Assembly: GCA_022828595.1 (NCBI GenBank)
Contig: JAKGHH010000007.1
Coordinates: forward strand, 41,401,973-41,465,972
Length of the DNA: 64,000 bases
Reading direction: 5' to 3'
Source: Nelumbo lutea
Lineage: Eukaryota; Streptophyta; Magnoliopsida; Proteales; Nelumbonaceae
Shown here: positions 1-11,526 of the stretch, piece by piece
Layout of the letters: every line of letters begins with the position of its first letter
Numbering within the stretch: position 1 is the stretch's first letter
Notes under the pieces: generated by a model
What the model saw: only the letters and a program-made list of their open reading frames with translations
Database searches by the model: none
What the model was told of the DNA's origin: nothing
Position numbers and translations under genes: made by a program

Positions 1-1398
1 CTCGATCATAGCTGGGATGACTGCTTCGGTGCCATAGGTGACGTTGAAGGGAGACTCTCCTGTGGTGGTCTTCTTTGTGGCTTGGTAAGCCCATAGAACA
101 CTGGGTAGCTCATCTAACCATAGTCCTCTAGCTCGGTCCAACCATGCCTTCAGCCCGCGGAGGATATTTCTGGTTGTGACTTCTGCTTGACCGTTTGCTT
201 GAGGGTGTGAGACTGAAGTGAAGTTCTGTCGGATCCCCATTTCTTGGCACCAGTTCTAGAATTTAATATCCTCGAACTACTTACCATTATTAGAAATCAG
301 TACCCGAGGTAACCCAAAGCGGTACACTATGTTCTTCCAAAAGAAGTTCTGGGCGTATCGATTTGTGATCGTCACAAGAGGTTTAGCTTCTACCCACTTG
401 GTGAAATAATCCACTGCTACCACTAGGAACTTCCTCTGGCATGTCGTTGGTGGAAACGGTCTGAGTGTATCAATGCCCCATTACGCGAAAAGCCACAGGC
501 TGGTGAGATACTTGAGGTTGGCAGCGGGCTGATTGTGGATATTGGCATGCTTCTGGCACTTGTCACACTTTCTGACGAGCTCAATAGCATCTGCTTTCAT
601 TGTTAGCCAGTAGTACCCCTGTCGTAGTGCTTTTTGGGCGAGGGCCCTGCCCCCCAAGTGTCTGCCGCACAGGCCCTCATGAGTGTCGCGGAGCATGAGC
701 TCGGCTTCGGAAGGTCGCAAGCAGCGCAGGTAGGGGAGCGTGTAGGATCTTCGGTACAGTTGTCCGTCTATCATGACGTATTTGGCCGCCTGACACTCTA
801 CCCTTCTGGCGGCATTGCGGTTTGCAGGGAGGGTCCCATGTAGCAGGAAGCTCGCGAGCGGGTCAATCCAGCTTGGTTCTGCTTGAATGATAGGAGCAAC
901 CTCCTCTGCTCCCCCGAGAATGCTAGGCTGAGGCAGGTTCTCTATGTACACGATTCTCATGATGTTATCACTGGTGCTGGCTAACCGGGATAGGGTGTCG
1001 GCCTCAGTGTTCTCCGACCTCAGGACTTGTCTGATGAAGTGTGACTGGAAGTTGAGTAGAGCCTCTCTTACTTTGACTAAGTAGGCTATCAAGGTCAGTT
1101 CGCAAGCTTCGTATTCGCTCATGATTTGATTGACCACGAGCTGGGAATCGATGCAGATGACGATATGCTTGGCTTTCACTTCTTTGGCTAGATCTAGCTC
1201 AGCTATCAATGCTTCGTACTCCGCTTCATTGTTAGATGCCGCGAACTTGAAGCGTAGTGCATACTCCGGTTTTGTGCCACTTGGGCCGTGTAGAACTATT
1301 CCGGCTCCGCTGCCCTGCTGGTTTAAGGAGCCATCTACGTGAAGGATCCAGGGCTCCTCATCCCAATTCGCGCTTGGCCTAACTAGGAGAGATGCCAC
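1..1398 (-). mobile_element. Tat-lineage Ty3/gypsy: second (archaeal-type) RNase H and integrase, cut by window edge
   Basis: The open frame 1398-481 begins with an RNase H fold (WILHVDGSLNQQGSGAGIVL, then EAEYEALIAELDLA and DSQLVV, giving the D-E-D residues). It passes into an integrase zinc finger (H-x-H...CDKCQ). A stop after LWLFA breaks the frame, but integrase core sequence continues on the minus strand to base 1 (DYFTKWVEAKPL, NGQAEVTTRNILRGLKAWLD). A second RNase H before integrase is the hallmark of the Tat/Ogre branch of Ty3/gypsy. The 3' end of pol and the 3' LTR lie outside the window. Confidence 0.88.
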
Positions 1399-1529
1399 AC
1401 TAGTTAATACATCACGGTGCTCAGACTCAACTGGCCTGGGAGCTCCGGGCTTTCCTGAACTGGGGGCCTTGTGCTCAACTGGCCTGGGGACTTTGGAGCT
1501 AAAAGTGCACTCCGCGACAAAGTCTGCTA

Positions 1530-2640
1530 AGGCTTGGGCCTTAATAGTAGTTCGTGGCTTGTATTGGAGATCGTACTCACTGAGCTCAACGGCCCACTTC
1601 GTCAGTCGACCAGAGACCTCGGGCTTGAGTAGGACTTGCCTTAGAGGTTTGTTGGTGAGGACAATAATAGTATGATCTTGGAAGTATGGATAGAGCTTTC
1701 GGGCTGCAATAACCAGTACTTAGACCAGCTTTTCTATCTCTGGGTATCTTGTCTCTGCTCCCTGCAACACCTTACTAACATAGTAGATAGATCATTGGAC
1801 CCGATCTACCTCTTTTATTAGTACCAAGCTGACAACTTCATCACTTGCTGAGAGGTACAACTCTAAAACACCGCCCTGCTCAGGCTAGTTTAAGACCGGT
1901 ATGCTAGCGAGGTACTTTTTGAGCTTGTCGAACGCGAGCTAGCAATCTAGGGTCCATTCAAACCCTTTGCTTTTAATTGCTTTAAAGAAAGGTAGGCAGC
2001 GGTTTGCCGACTTGGACATGAAGTGACTCAGAACAGCTATTCGGCCATTCAGCCTCTGCACCTCCTTCATTTTTCGGGGTGGTCTCATGACTAGGATGGC
2101 CTTTACTTTGTTTAGGTTGGCTTCAATGCCACGCCGGTTAACAATGTATCCCTGGAACTTACCCGAGGTGACACCAAAGGCACACTTATTCGGGTTCAAT
2201 TTCATGTTGAATCTACGCAAAATTTAAAAAACAAAATGCAAGTCTTGTATTAAAGCACGTGAAAACTGGGTTTTGATGACCATGTCGTCTACATAACACT
2301 CTATTTTCGGCCAATCAATGGCTCAAACAGTTTGTTTACAAGTCTTTGAAAGGTCGCCCCAACATTTTTTAGCCCAAAGGGCATGACCTTGTAGCAGTAC
2401 AAGCCGAACTCGGTTATGAAGGCAATATTTTCTTCATCTACCGGATCCATCCTGATTTGATTGTAGCATGAGTAGACGTCTAGAAAGCTTAGCAACTCAT
2501 GCCCCGAGGTCGCATCCACCAGCTGGTCGATTCTGGGAGTGGGAAGCAGTCCTTTGGGCAAGCTCGGTTTAGGTCAGTGTAGTCGACGCACATGCGTCAT
2601 TTACCGTTAGCCTTTTTTACCGGAACAAGGTTGGCCACCC
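1530..2640 (-). mobile_element. Tat-lineage Ty3/gypsy reverse transcriptase and first RNase H (broken)
   Basis: Frame 2561-2301 carries RT blocks (SFLDVYSCYNQIRMD, MPFGLKNVGATFQR). The catalytic YVDD follows at about 2292-2281 but in a shifted frame, so a frameshift and stop fall just before it. Frame 2220-1939 continues the thumb (NPNKCAFGVTSGKFQGY). RNase H-like sequence reaches about 1530. The part is clearly non-functional as it stands. Confidence 0.85.
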
Positions 2641-3076
2641 AGCTCGGGTAGTGGACTTCCCTGATAAAATCGGCTGCAAGAAGCTTCCCAACCTCCTCAT
2701 CGACTACCCTCCATCACTCTGGGGCTCGGTTACGTTTCTTCTGTCTAACGGACCTAACTACAGGATCAGTATTAAGTTTATGAGTTATAATGCTAGGGTC
2801 TATGCCAGGAATTTCTGCCGTGAACCATGCAAAAATATCTAAATTTTCAAGTAAAAAGCATACTAGTTTAGATCGCAGGGGCTCCTTAATGGAAGCACCG
2901 ATCTAAAGCGTTCGGGCTGGGTCCTCCGTCGAGGTTGGGATGGAGACAGTCTCTTCTATGGGCGCAGCTCGCTCTTCTCGCTGCTTTGTAGGTCACTCCA
3001 GCTCGAGGTCATCAGCCACCTTGGCTTTCCCTTTGAGGGCGGCTACGTAGCATTTGCAAGACTCTAGATGGTCACC

Positions 3077-3622
3077 TTACGCTATCCCAATTCCGAAGTT
3101 CGTGGGGAACTTCATGGCCAAGTAGTAAGTGGACACCACAGCCCATAAGGCATGGGTAATTGGCCGACCTACTATGGCGTTATACGAGGCGAGGGTTGCG
3201 ACCACTAAGAAATCGTGGCTGAGTCTCACTATGCTAGGCCAAGTGCTGACTTCCACAAATACTGTGATCCTTCCGAGGGGCCTGACTTCCTCTCCGCTGA
3301 AGCCTACCAGGGGAATGTTCGCGGGCTTCAGGTCACTCTCTTTGAGCTGAAATTGGTCGAAGGCTACTTTGAAGAGGATGTCTGCTAAGCTGCCTGAGTC
3401 GACGAGGATGCGCCTGACTTCAGAGTCATTGATCTTCATCTTTATGACGAGCGCGTCATCATGGGGGTAGTGGACCCCGCGTGCATCATCTTCTATGAAG
3501 AAGATTGGGTCTTCCATCCTTGGCCGCTTTGGGGGGTTCTGTTCCTCCCTGGCAGCCTCGTGAGCTGATGTTCGAGCTGCGGTTGAGGTGCAGCCCGCTA
3601 CAATTGATCCTCCGACTATCAC
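3077..3622 (-). mobile_element. Tat-lineage Ty3/gypsy aspartic protease region
   Basis: A 181-codon frame with the retroviral-type protease signature ILVDSGSLADILF (catalytic DSG) and the downstream hydrophobic block YNAIVGRPITHALWAVVSTY, typical of Tat Gag-Pol. It lies between the gag zinc-knuckle region and RT, in the normal order gag-PR-RT on the minus strand. Confidence 0.85.
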
Positions 3623-3679
3623 GTGGATGGTCCCCCGAACTGGTCTCTCTTCGGGGGGCTGCTTCTGCGGCTGTTCTAC

Positions 3680-5495
3680 CTACCTGCTGGACTCGGGAGC
3701 ATCTCTACTCTGCTTCCCCTGCCGACCTGCTTTATTATTACTATTATTGTTTTGTACAAAATTTCTCAGATACCCACGACGGATGAGCTCCTCTATCTCG
3801 TCGCGGAGGTTTTTACAGTTCTCGGTGCTGTGATCGTGACTTTTATGAAAACTACAATACAAATTTTTATTTCTAACATTAGGGTCTGCCTTCAGCCGAG
3901 GTGGCCACTTCACATGCAGGGCATCCTTTATCGCCATGAGGATCTTGGCCTACTTCGCGTTGAGGGGCATGTAATCCCTTTCTGCTCCTGGAGCTCGGAA
4001 AGGCTGACTTGGCTTTGCCCCCCGAGCTTGGTCATTCTTCTTCTTGTTGTTGCCCTGAGTTGAGGGCTCTGGTTCCCTTTTTCTTTTCTCGAGGGCTTGC
4101 TCTCCCTTCTGGTTGATCTCTTCCTCCGTCTCGATAAACCAATTTGTGAGCTTGAGGAACTCGATCACGGTCTAGGGCTAATTGATGACCATGTGCCACT
4201 TGATCTCTTTATGGGCAATACCTCGCTTGGCTGTGGTGAGGTGAACTGCGGGGTCCAGATCAGGTATCTGTAGACAAGCATCATTAAACTGCTTGATGTA
4301 ACTATGAATGAACTCCCCTTCCTTTTGAACTATGCCGAGGAGGCTTTCTTGAGTTCTTAGGCACCTCTTGCTAGTGACAAAGTGGGGGGTAAAAACTTGC
4401 ACGAACTGCGCCCAGCTTCTTATCGAACCGGGTGCGAGGTTTCGGTACCATGTGCGGGCTACCCTTTTGAAGGTGGTGGAGAAGGCCACGCACATGCAAG
4501 ATTCACTGGCCCTTGCCAGGTGCACCTGGGACTGAAAGGCATCCACATGATCATTCAAATCGAAGGATCCATCAAACTTGTCCAGTGGAGGGAGCTTGAA
4601 GTCTCTTGGCATGGAGACAACAATATGTTCTGGAGACAGTGGGGAAGGAACTGGGAGGAGAGGAGTAGCTTTTACTTCACCTGAGCTCACCTCCTCTTTA
4701 CCTTTGAGATCGGGTGAGACACGGGTAACAGTTCAGCGAGCTCATCGGCGTCTTCACTGCTGCTTTGCCGGCTCGTGCTGCTTGCTTCAGTGTTTCCGAG
4801 CTCGATGGGCTCGAACTGCTGGTGGTAGCTCTGGATCGAAGGGCCCTGCCTGGTGTCTATGGCTAGGACTTCAAACGGATTTTCCATGAGCGGGAGCTCG
4901 AACTGCGAGTGATGGGGCGATACAGGCTTGACTGGCTGGGAGGTCCCCGACCTACCCATAGGCTGCGAGGCAGGGGTGACTGGCCTCTCCTTTCTGCCAT
5001 GGAAAGAGGCTTGGCTCTTGGAGAGATTCTGGGCCTGAGAGGCTTCTCCCCAGCGAGGTCGTTCGCTCCGACGGGAGGGCTTGGTCTACTTCGAGGCCGG
5101 GTGCCTAGGAGGGAATGGCTGCTGGCCTAAGGCAAGGAAGAGAACTGCTACTGATACTGGTACTGAGAGACCTGATGCAACACTTGTTGCTAGTAGAGTT
5201 GGAACTGCTGGAACTGCTGCATTTGAGCTTGCATGGCTCGCATGCACTGCACTAAGTCTTTCAAGTGATTCTGGGTGGTCACTGGGGGCACGACCGAAGG
5301 TTCAGCAAAGGTCGCTCCAACCGTGGAAGGGAGTGGAGCGTTCATGGGTGCCACCATGAGAGGCATGTTCAGGCTGGGGATCCTGTCCATAGAGAGGGGA
5401 ATGGTGAACTGTCCGATACAGACAGTGGGAAGCTGGGGTTGCTCTCCAGAAGCGTTCTGGTTGGCACCACACCTGGCGTTGCTGGAGGAGGCCAT
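3680..5495 (-). mobile_element. Tat-lineage Ty3/gypsy gag (in pieces)
   Basis: Starts MASSSNARCGANQNASGEQ at 5495. Successive frames at 4959-4687, 4690-4178, 4168-3950 and 3937-3680 cover gag. They include the retrotransposon-gag core (FDGSFDLNDHVDAF, RTWYRNLAPGSIRSWAQF) and a knuckle-like YCSFHKSHDHSTENCKNLRD typical of Tat elements. Stops and frame changes separate the pieces, so the element is decayed. Confidence 0.87.
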
Positions 5496-5556
5496 GAATG
5501 CTAAGTTCTTGAAAGGAAGATGTAGAAACTTGGAGGAAGGCTTTATTTTTAAGCTA

Positions 5557-5574
5557 TTCCCACAAACGATGCCA
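5557..5574 (-). promoter_or_regulatory. Putative primer-binding site of Tat element A
   Basis: The minus strand reads TGGCATCGTTTGTGGGAA directly inside the LTR end. This is the usual position of the tRNA primer site, and a matching block (TGGCACCGTCTGTGGGAA) occupies the same position in element B at 6264-6247. The tRNA partner was not determined. Confidence 0.5.
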
Positions 5575-5579
5575 AATGA

Positions 5580-6140
5580 TGCTGCACAATCCGGGCACTC
5601 CTAGCTAGCAGCTGACTGGCTCCTTGCTGGCAACGGACGGTACCTGAGAAGAAGACGGTGAAGGATTCCCGGGGGACTTGCCCGGTGGGAATACTCCGAT
5701 GCTTAAGTTAGAACGCTGGAGAAAACCGTAAATAGTGCAAAGAAGGCTAAGAGTGTAGGTCGCACTAGATCACTGAGTTAGCTCGAGAGGAAGTTCGAGA
5801 TATTCAAGATAAGATATCAGATATTCGAGAGAGCCCTTTCCTTCAACTAGGGGGCTCTTATATATGAGCGTTCTTATCAAATCGGGCGTAACCGCCACTG
5901 GACCTCTGTCGCAGCCATTATCTGCCAGGGCTGCGCAAGTAACCGTTGCAGTGTACTACCCAATCGGATGAGTGACACGTCCCAGAAGGACAGACACACC
6001 ACCACATGTCAAGAGACGTGGGCACAGAATTGTCAGGCTGGCAGGGACTGCGTCGTTGGTCAGGAGACATGGCGCAGTCTGACGGGTATGGTCATGTCAG
6101 ATAGAAGCTTCCTGAAAACATCGCGTCGCTTAGTGGTAGT
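5580..6140 (-). repeat. 5' LTR of Tat element A (truncated)
   Basis: Begins TGCTGCACAATCC and is about 90% identical by eye to 7710-8245. A TATA box (minus TATATAAG, near 5864-5857) sits in the same place in both copies. Similarity stops near 6140, where leader sequence of a different Tat element begins, so this LTR is cut before its outer end. Confidence 0.8.
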
Positions 6141-6143
6141 GTT

Positions 6144-6272
6144 GTCAACCTACATGGTGTCAACGTTGTTGACATTGGCATTGCTTGAGGATGCCATTAA
6201 TTCAAGGCTTAGTGAACGGGTGAGAACTTTAGCTTTTCGTAGCGAGTTCCCACAGACGGTGCCAATAAATGG
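6144..6272 (-). mobile_element. Leader and gag start of a second Tat element (B)
   Basis: On the minus strand the segment holds a primer-binding-like block (6264-6247) and then an ATG at 6195 encoding MASSSNANVNNVDTM before a stop. It parallels the MASSSNA start of element A. Only the first 15 gag codons survive. It abuts LTR A directly, implying deletion or recombination. Confidence 0.65.
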
Positions 6273-6925
6273 TGCATGATCTAGTCGCTCCCTGCTGGAT
6301 GACAACTTGGATGCCATGCAAGTGAAGTTCCCTAGTCAAGCTGCAATGAAACAATATCAGAGTACCCCGAGTGGGCACTCCAATGCTTAAGTTAGTGAAG
6401 AGTTTTCGATGCTTAAAAAGCCAGAATGCAAGAGAGATGTGATTGATATATCGTGCGTACCTTTTTTAAGGAATGGGACACCTTTAATAGGCATAGGTTG
6501 TTGTAGGCTTCACGTAGCACGTCCGAGATCATCGGCCCATCTCGTTTAGAGGTAGTTTCACGCCCGGAGACAGACTCCACGTAAAGTGATAATGCTTATC
6601 TGGTTACCTCCGAAGCAGGTGGGATGGGAGTCAATTCCGTTGACATGGCGGCATGGTCTCGGAGGAACCGGAGATGATAACCCACTCGTGAAGGAGGTTG
6701 CCTGTCACGTCGTGTAGGTCATCAACTAGGCCTCGGTCAAGTTTGTGGTGACAAGTCGCCTCTTACACTAACCTAGCACCTTCTAGGCATCTGCAGGTCA
6801 GCCTACTAAGGTGGGGTTGAGGAGATCGAGACAGGTGCGATGTGCCCAAAGTGCTCCCGAAGTCAATGCTTACATGGCACTGAGGTGTTGTGTAACAGTT
6901 CTGGGGTACCACGTTTCATGATGTC
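6273..6925 (-). repeat. LTR of Tat element B
   Basis: Begins TGCATGATCTAG and ends ...CATGATGTCA (TG...CA). It carries the block CTCCAATGCTTAAGTTAG (6386-6403 region) that also occurs in the other Tat LTRs here as CTCCGATGCTTAA. The outer boundary is estimated from the TG/CA rule, not from a target duplication. Confidence 0.55.
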
Positions 6926-6945
6926 ACTAAAGGGCCAAATCACCC

Positions 6946-7255
6946 CTCATTAATAGGTTTTGTGAACAAAGGCATTTTGGTTCCCATTGGCCAAAATACC
7001 CATGGTAAGTAATACCCATCTCCCATGTGGTAAGTAACTTTATCACCTAGAGGAAAACTGCCAACACTTAGATGAGACTAAACTATCTCTTTTAATAATG
7101 GATTTTTATGACTAAAACGTTCATTGTCTTGTTTACTTGGGAACTGAAAGAACATGGGTAAATACTTGGATAAGTATTTCCTATGAAACACTTATTACCT
7201 AGGTAAGTGTACTTATCCGAATAAGTAACTTCCCGAAAAGAGAATGGGGACTTGG
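6946..7255. mobile_element. MITE-like element, copy 1
   Basis: Related to 8946-9347: both share the inner stretch TAATGGATTTTTATGACTAAAA and the right end CCGAAAAG(A/C)GAATGG. This copy is shorter on the left. It contains no coding sequence. Confidence 0.55.
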
Positions 7256-7329
7256 ATAGTGACTATAAGTTTTTGCTTGGAAAAATCCAAAACAAAAAAG
7301 TTAGAAGGATAGAAAACAAAAACCCTCTC

Positions 7330-7700
7330 CTCAGGAGGTAAGTTTGTTCTCTTAATACTTGTCCTTGAGATGATGCCCATTCATATTGCTACTTCTCCTC
7401 CTAAGAAGGTTATTAACTTTATACATAGAATAGTCGTTCAATTCTTTTGGGGTCAATTGGAGTTTGGCAATAACCACTATTGGCAAAGTTGGGATAAATT
7501 TTGTAATCCCCATTAAGGAAGAAGGTCTAGGAATCCATTCTCTCCATGAGGTGTGTGCATGTCATTTAGTGTAAAAGCTTGTTTTCAACTCATCAAAATA
7601 AAGATTGAATCAGGCAATTGAGATTTGTTGAGCATTCCCAACCTTCGATCATTCTCTTTGTTGATGGATCTTTTGATAAAGATCAAGAAATGTAGGAAAT
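7330..7700 (+). pseudogene. LINE (L1-type) reverse transcriptase fragment
   Basis: Broken plus-strand frames read like the region between RT thumb and zinc ribbon of plant L1 LINEs: FFWGQLEFGNNHYWQSWDKF, then NPFSP and VCMSFSVKACFQLI. Stops interrupt it. Both ends are truncated; it abuts the LTR at 7710. Confidence 0.55.
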
Positions 7701-7709
7701 GGATACTAA

Positions 7710-8540
7710 TGCTGCGCAATCTAGGCACTAATAGTTGGCAGCTAACTGGCTCCTCGCGGGCGACGAACGGTACCTGAGAAGAGAGTCGTGAAGGATTCCC
7801 GGGGGACTTTCCCGGTGAAAATACTCCGATGCTTAAATTAGAACGCTGGAGAAAGTAGTAAAGAGTGTAAAGAAGGCTAAGAGTGTAGGTCGCGCTAGAT
7901 CACTGAATTAGCTCGAGAGAAAGTTCGAGATATTCCAGAGAGTCCTTCCCTTCAACTAGGGGCTCTTATATATGAGCGTTCTTGTCAAATCGGGCGTAAC
8001 CGCCACTGGATCTCTGTCGCAGTTACCTGCCAGGGCTGCACAGGTAACCGTTGCAGTGTACTACCCAATCGGGTGAGTGACACGTCCCGGAAGGACAGAC
8101 ACACCACCACCTGTCAAGAGACGTGGGCGCAGAATTGTCAGGCTGGCAGGGACTGCGCCGTCGGTCAGGAGATGTGGCGCAGTCTGACAGGTACGGTCTT
8201 GTCAGATAGAAGCTTCCTGAAAACATCGCGTCGCTTAGTAGCGAGCTATCTTGTCGCGAGCTACCTTGTAGCGAGCTCCTGAGGGTATTACGTGGTGATT
8301 CCTCTTGAAATGGCCCCTTAGACAGTTTTTCTGCCTAAGTATTGGAGCGAGTTGGTTACCCTAGCTTGCGAAGTGGGATAGACTTGTCTTGGAGTATTCC
8401 CTTTCAGTACATCGGGGGTTCTTGAGCTCACGCTGTAGTGAGCTATGACGTAGCGAGCTGTCCTGCGGGCCCGTTACTTAGTCGCGGTCAAGATATGATG
8501 CTGAGCTGTTACTTGTATTGAGTCATGTCCACATGTCACT
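7710..8540 (-). repeat. Tat-type LTR, second copy (solo or truncated)
   Basis: Starts TGCTGCGCAATC and matches 5580-6140 for about 540 bases, including the TATA box at 7971-7964. It then continues another 300 bases with repeated GTAGCGAGCT motifs. No primer-binding site flanks it and no target duplication was found. The outer end near 8540 is approximate. Confidence 0.65.
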
Positions 8541-8945
8541 GTCTCAAGGGGTCGGGTCAAATCAACCTCCATCAAATACATCCTTCAACAATCACCGATT
8601 CAAATCATACTTGCAAGAGGAGCATATTTAAAATCACAAGTACTGAAGCAAAAATTAGAGCAATCAAAGAAGGCATTCAGTTCACTATGCAAAGGAAAAA
8701 AGAATCAAGTCCCTATAGGCTTAAAGACTAGTCGGTAAGTTGAATGGCCTAACTACCGGATTGAAAGCTTATGTCGAGATCATCTACTAGTACTTATGAA
8801 TTTGCCAACTACATCTTTTAGTTCAATATTTGGGGGGCAAGAATATAAATTCGATTTACAGTTGCCTTTTTGGATTGATTACATGCTTGTTCAATGGATG
8901 AATGGTTGGAGTATGGTTGTGGCTATTTGTTTAAATTGAATCATT
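8541..8945. other. Unassigned stretch
   Basis: I see no coding or repeat signature here beyond generally AT-rich sequence between the Tat LTR and the MITE. Confidence 0.5.
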
Positions 8946-9347
8946 TAGGGGGCGTTCTTTTTTTGGATTTTGAGAGGGGGGAAATTTGGTCAATGGGATT
9001 TTGGTTTTAATTGACCAAGAATCACATATTTATTTTTCAAATTAATGTAGGGACTAGGGAAAGTTTATTTTCCTGTGTATCCCTTACCCAGGTAAATGAT
9101 ACACATCTCCTAGGTGGGTAAATAACTCTCCCACCTAGGAGGAAAGTTGCTAACACTTGAATGAGACAAAAATGCCCCTTTTAATAATGGATTTTTATGA
9201 CTAAAATGCTCATTACCTTATTTACCTGAGAAATAAAAGAACATCGATAAATGCACTTACTCGGATAAATGTTTCCCAAGAAAAACTTGCCCAGGTAATT
9301 GCATTTACCCGGGTAAATAACTTACCGAAAAGCGAATGGGACCTTAA
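8946..9347. mobile_element. MITE-like element, copy 2
   Basis: About 400 non-coding bases with imperfect inverted ends (TTAGGGGGCGTTC on the left; the right end reads inverted TTAAGGTCCCATTCGC). It contains several short palindromic runs such as CATTTACCCGGGTAAAT. Family unassigned; copy 1 is at 6946-7255. Confidence 0.5.
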
Positions 9348-9517
9348 GGTTGCAAGAACATGGGCCGCCACTTTTGATAGCTAGTTTCCCATAATGTTTC
9401 TTTTGTAGTCAATAGATTAGAATAGGGTTCTTTTGTTTAATTCTAGAAAACCCAAAGTAGTTCCCCACTTTCAAGATGATGGAAATCACGGATATCCATA
9501 AAGAAGGTGGTGACCAC

Positions 9518-9790
9518 CAAGGTTTTTAAAACCGATCCGGAGAATGAACCTGTCAGGGGTTTGATTCCCAGGTCAAACGGTCCGATCGTTCGAATTGAAC
9601 GATCGGCCCATTCTAACAAAAAAATCATTCGAATGGTTTGAACGGTTAATGGCCTGGGTCAGCGGTTTGCTTACCAAAATCAACGATTTTTGGAGAAAAT
9701 TTGGTTTTGGGGAAAAACAGAACCAATCACCTGACCGGTTCCTAGTTTTTTCGGTCCGACCGTCCATCCGATTCGGTTTTGAAAACCATG
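9518..9790. mobile_element. hAT-type MITE with perfect 8-bp target duplication
   Basis: A 273-bp element with inverted ends CAAGGTTTTTAAAACCG (left) and CATGGTTTTCAAAACCG (right, inverted). It is flanked directly by GTGACCAC at 9510-9517 and 9791-9798. An 8-bp duplication is the mark of hAT transposases. It contains no coding capacity. Confidence 0.8.
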
Positions 9791-10981
9791 GTGACCACAC
9801 TCCCAACCACTATTTTTGCATAGTTTTTATGTAGTTGTCCAATTATTTACTACTAAGAATATTCAGTTCATAATAGGTTTAATTGGTTGAAGTACCCTAG
9901 GTTATGGCACCTAGAACTAGTCTAATTGTTGCACGGTTCTAGGGTTTAATGGGTTGGTCTCTGAAAAGTCCAAATATCACTGTTTTGGTGATGACTCTAG
10001 TAGAGAGAACCAAGGGTTTGATATGCTTTTCTTGGGTAATATACAAAAAGCTCCCCTCAAGTTTTTAACAATCATAAAACCTCTCCTGTAATTTTATTTT
10101 AGCAAAAACCTCCCAACGACAAAAATCTCCTTTCCGTCAATAAGACGAAAAATGTTAAACCGGCGAATCAATTTTTCCCAAATACCTATTTTACCTTTTT
10201 GCAAATGGTTTGCATCTGTTTTACAACATGTTATCCTCTCTTCTCCTCCTCTGTCGACCTCTTCACCTTCTTTTCCTATCCCAATCTGGAAAGAGGAGGA
10301 ACGCAGGATGCAATCTCTCATCCAAGCTCCACCAATTCAAGGAAGAACCTCTTTATTTTCTTTTCCTTTCTGTTTTTTCATATTATTTCTTTGCCGATTT
10401 CTTCCTCTTCTTTCAATCTTCCATCCTTGATTGCTGAGTCAATCCACCGAACTCTTAACAATTTGCCGTTTGAAATCTGAGATGTGGGTTGCATACAACT
10501 TTGTAATGAACTGTGTGGCTTTCTCATCTATACATGGTTCACCCGCCCAATGCCCTCTGTCTTCATCACTGCGATGCAGTCGTCCCTTGTTTCTTGCTTC
10601 AACTCCTACCTACATCGTCTCTGTTGTGCGGCTTCTAACACTTGAAATGCTTAAGATAGAGAACAGGGATGATGATTTCTTACTCTCTTTATCACATGTG
10701 GTTTTGCTACCCATCATAATTACTTACAATTTTTTTTTTTTTTGAAGAGGAGACTTTTCCTTAAAGCAAATTCTAACGTTACACACCCCTTGGACCATGT
10801 GTTGATGACAAAATGGTTTGGATATTCCTCAAGTCCAAACCATGGCCTTCCCTTGGATTCATTGACAGGCCAGTCCTTTGAAGCCAGACATTTCCATATT
10901 GCTCTACTAGCTCAAAAAAATGAAGTTTTGCCATGGGCATCCATTCTCCTGAACCACAAAGATCAGAAAGCACAGTAGCTC

Positions 10982-11377
10982 TTGACTTGGTTTCTGACTT
11001 TTTTCTCTAATTGTCCAGATGACCCTGTCTTTCCTCCCGATCAACCATATCCAAACATCTCATGCCCTCGTCTCCGTAATTTCTTGCTAGCAGCAGCAAC
11101 GACAGTGTGTCTTGGAAGAGTGATGCGGCGGTGGAGGCAACGCAACCCATGCAGAGGGCAGATGTGTAGTGGAAGACAGAAGGGGTGGAGGAGCGTGAGG
11201 GATGTGACGGGCAAAGCATCCACCAAGGATGTTGCAAACAGTAAGGAGGAGATAGAACTTCTTGTCGCCGATCTGGAGAAGGTCTTGGGAGTCAAGCTTG
11301 ACGGGAGGATTACTGGGGAGGTGGAGGATGCCTTCAACAAAGCATCCGTTCTTCCCAACGACTTTGAGAAATCGTAG
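10982..11377 (+). other. Unrecognised open frame inside the Mutator-like element
   Basis: A 131-codon plus-strand frame whose second half looks protein-like (EEIELLVADLEKVLGVKLDG and VEDAFNKASVLPNDFE), and which lies mostly opposite a long minus-strand frame. It may be a second captured exon or chance. I do not recognise it. Confidence 0.2.
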
Positions 11378-11526
11378 ATGTGGGAGAGGGAGATGTTCAT
11401 GCCACTGCAGAGGCTAGCAAGGTTGACGTCGACAGTTGATTTCTTTCTGTTCCGACCAAGGATTATGGAATAGGTATGCATGTAGTATTTGAAGTCTTCA
11501 CCTTGGAGCTTGGCGAAGCTGGCCTC
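11368..11526 (-). pseudogene. Captured FHA-domain gene fragment (FHA2/FHL1-like)
   Basis: The minus strand encodes EASFAKLQGEDFKYYMHTYS, then IILGRNRKKSTVDVNL, then SGMNIS, and resumes at YDF after a small deletion. This matches the start of the FHA domain in the plant FHA2 family of phosphothreonine-binding nuclear proteins, as I remember it (GRNSKKSTVDVDL, GGGMNIS). The conserved H-A-R-I-F block before YDF is lost, so it cannot fold as a normal FHA domain. It sits inside a Mutator-like element. Confidence 0.65.

Noticed and set aside
3505..5604. Plus-strand frames of 70-146 codons over the Tat gag region
   Set aside because: Shadows of the minus-strand gag; composition and frame breaks fit the minus strand only.
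10199..10745. Overlapping plus frames of about 75-104 codons
   Set aside because: Pyrimidine-rich sequence inside the Mutator-like element gives F/L/S-rich frames; no homology seen.
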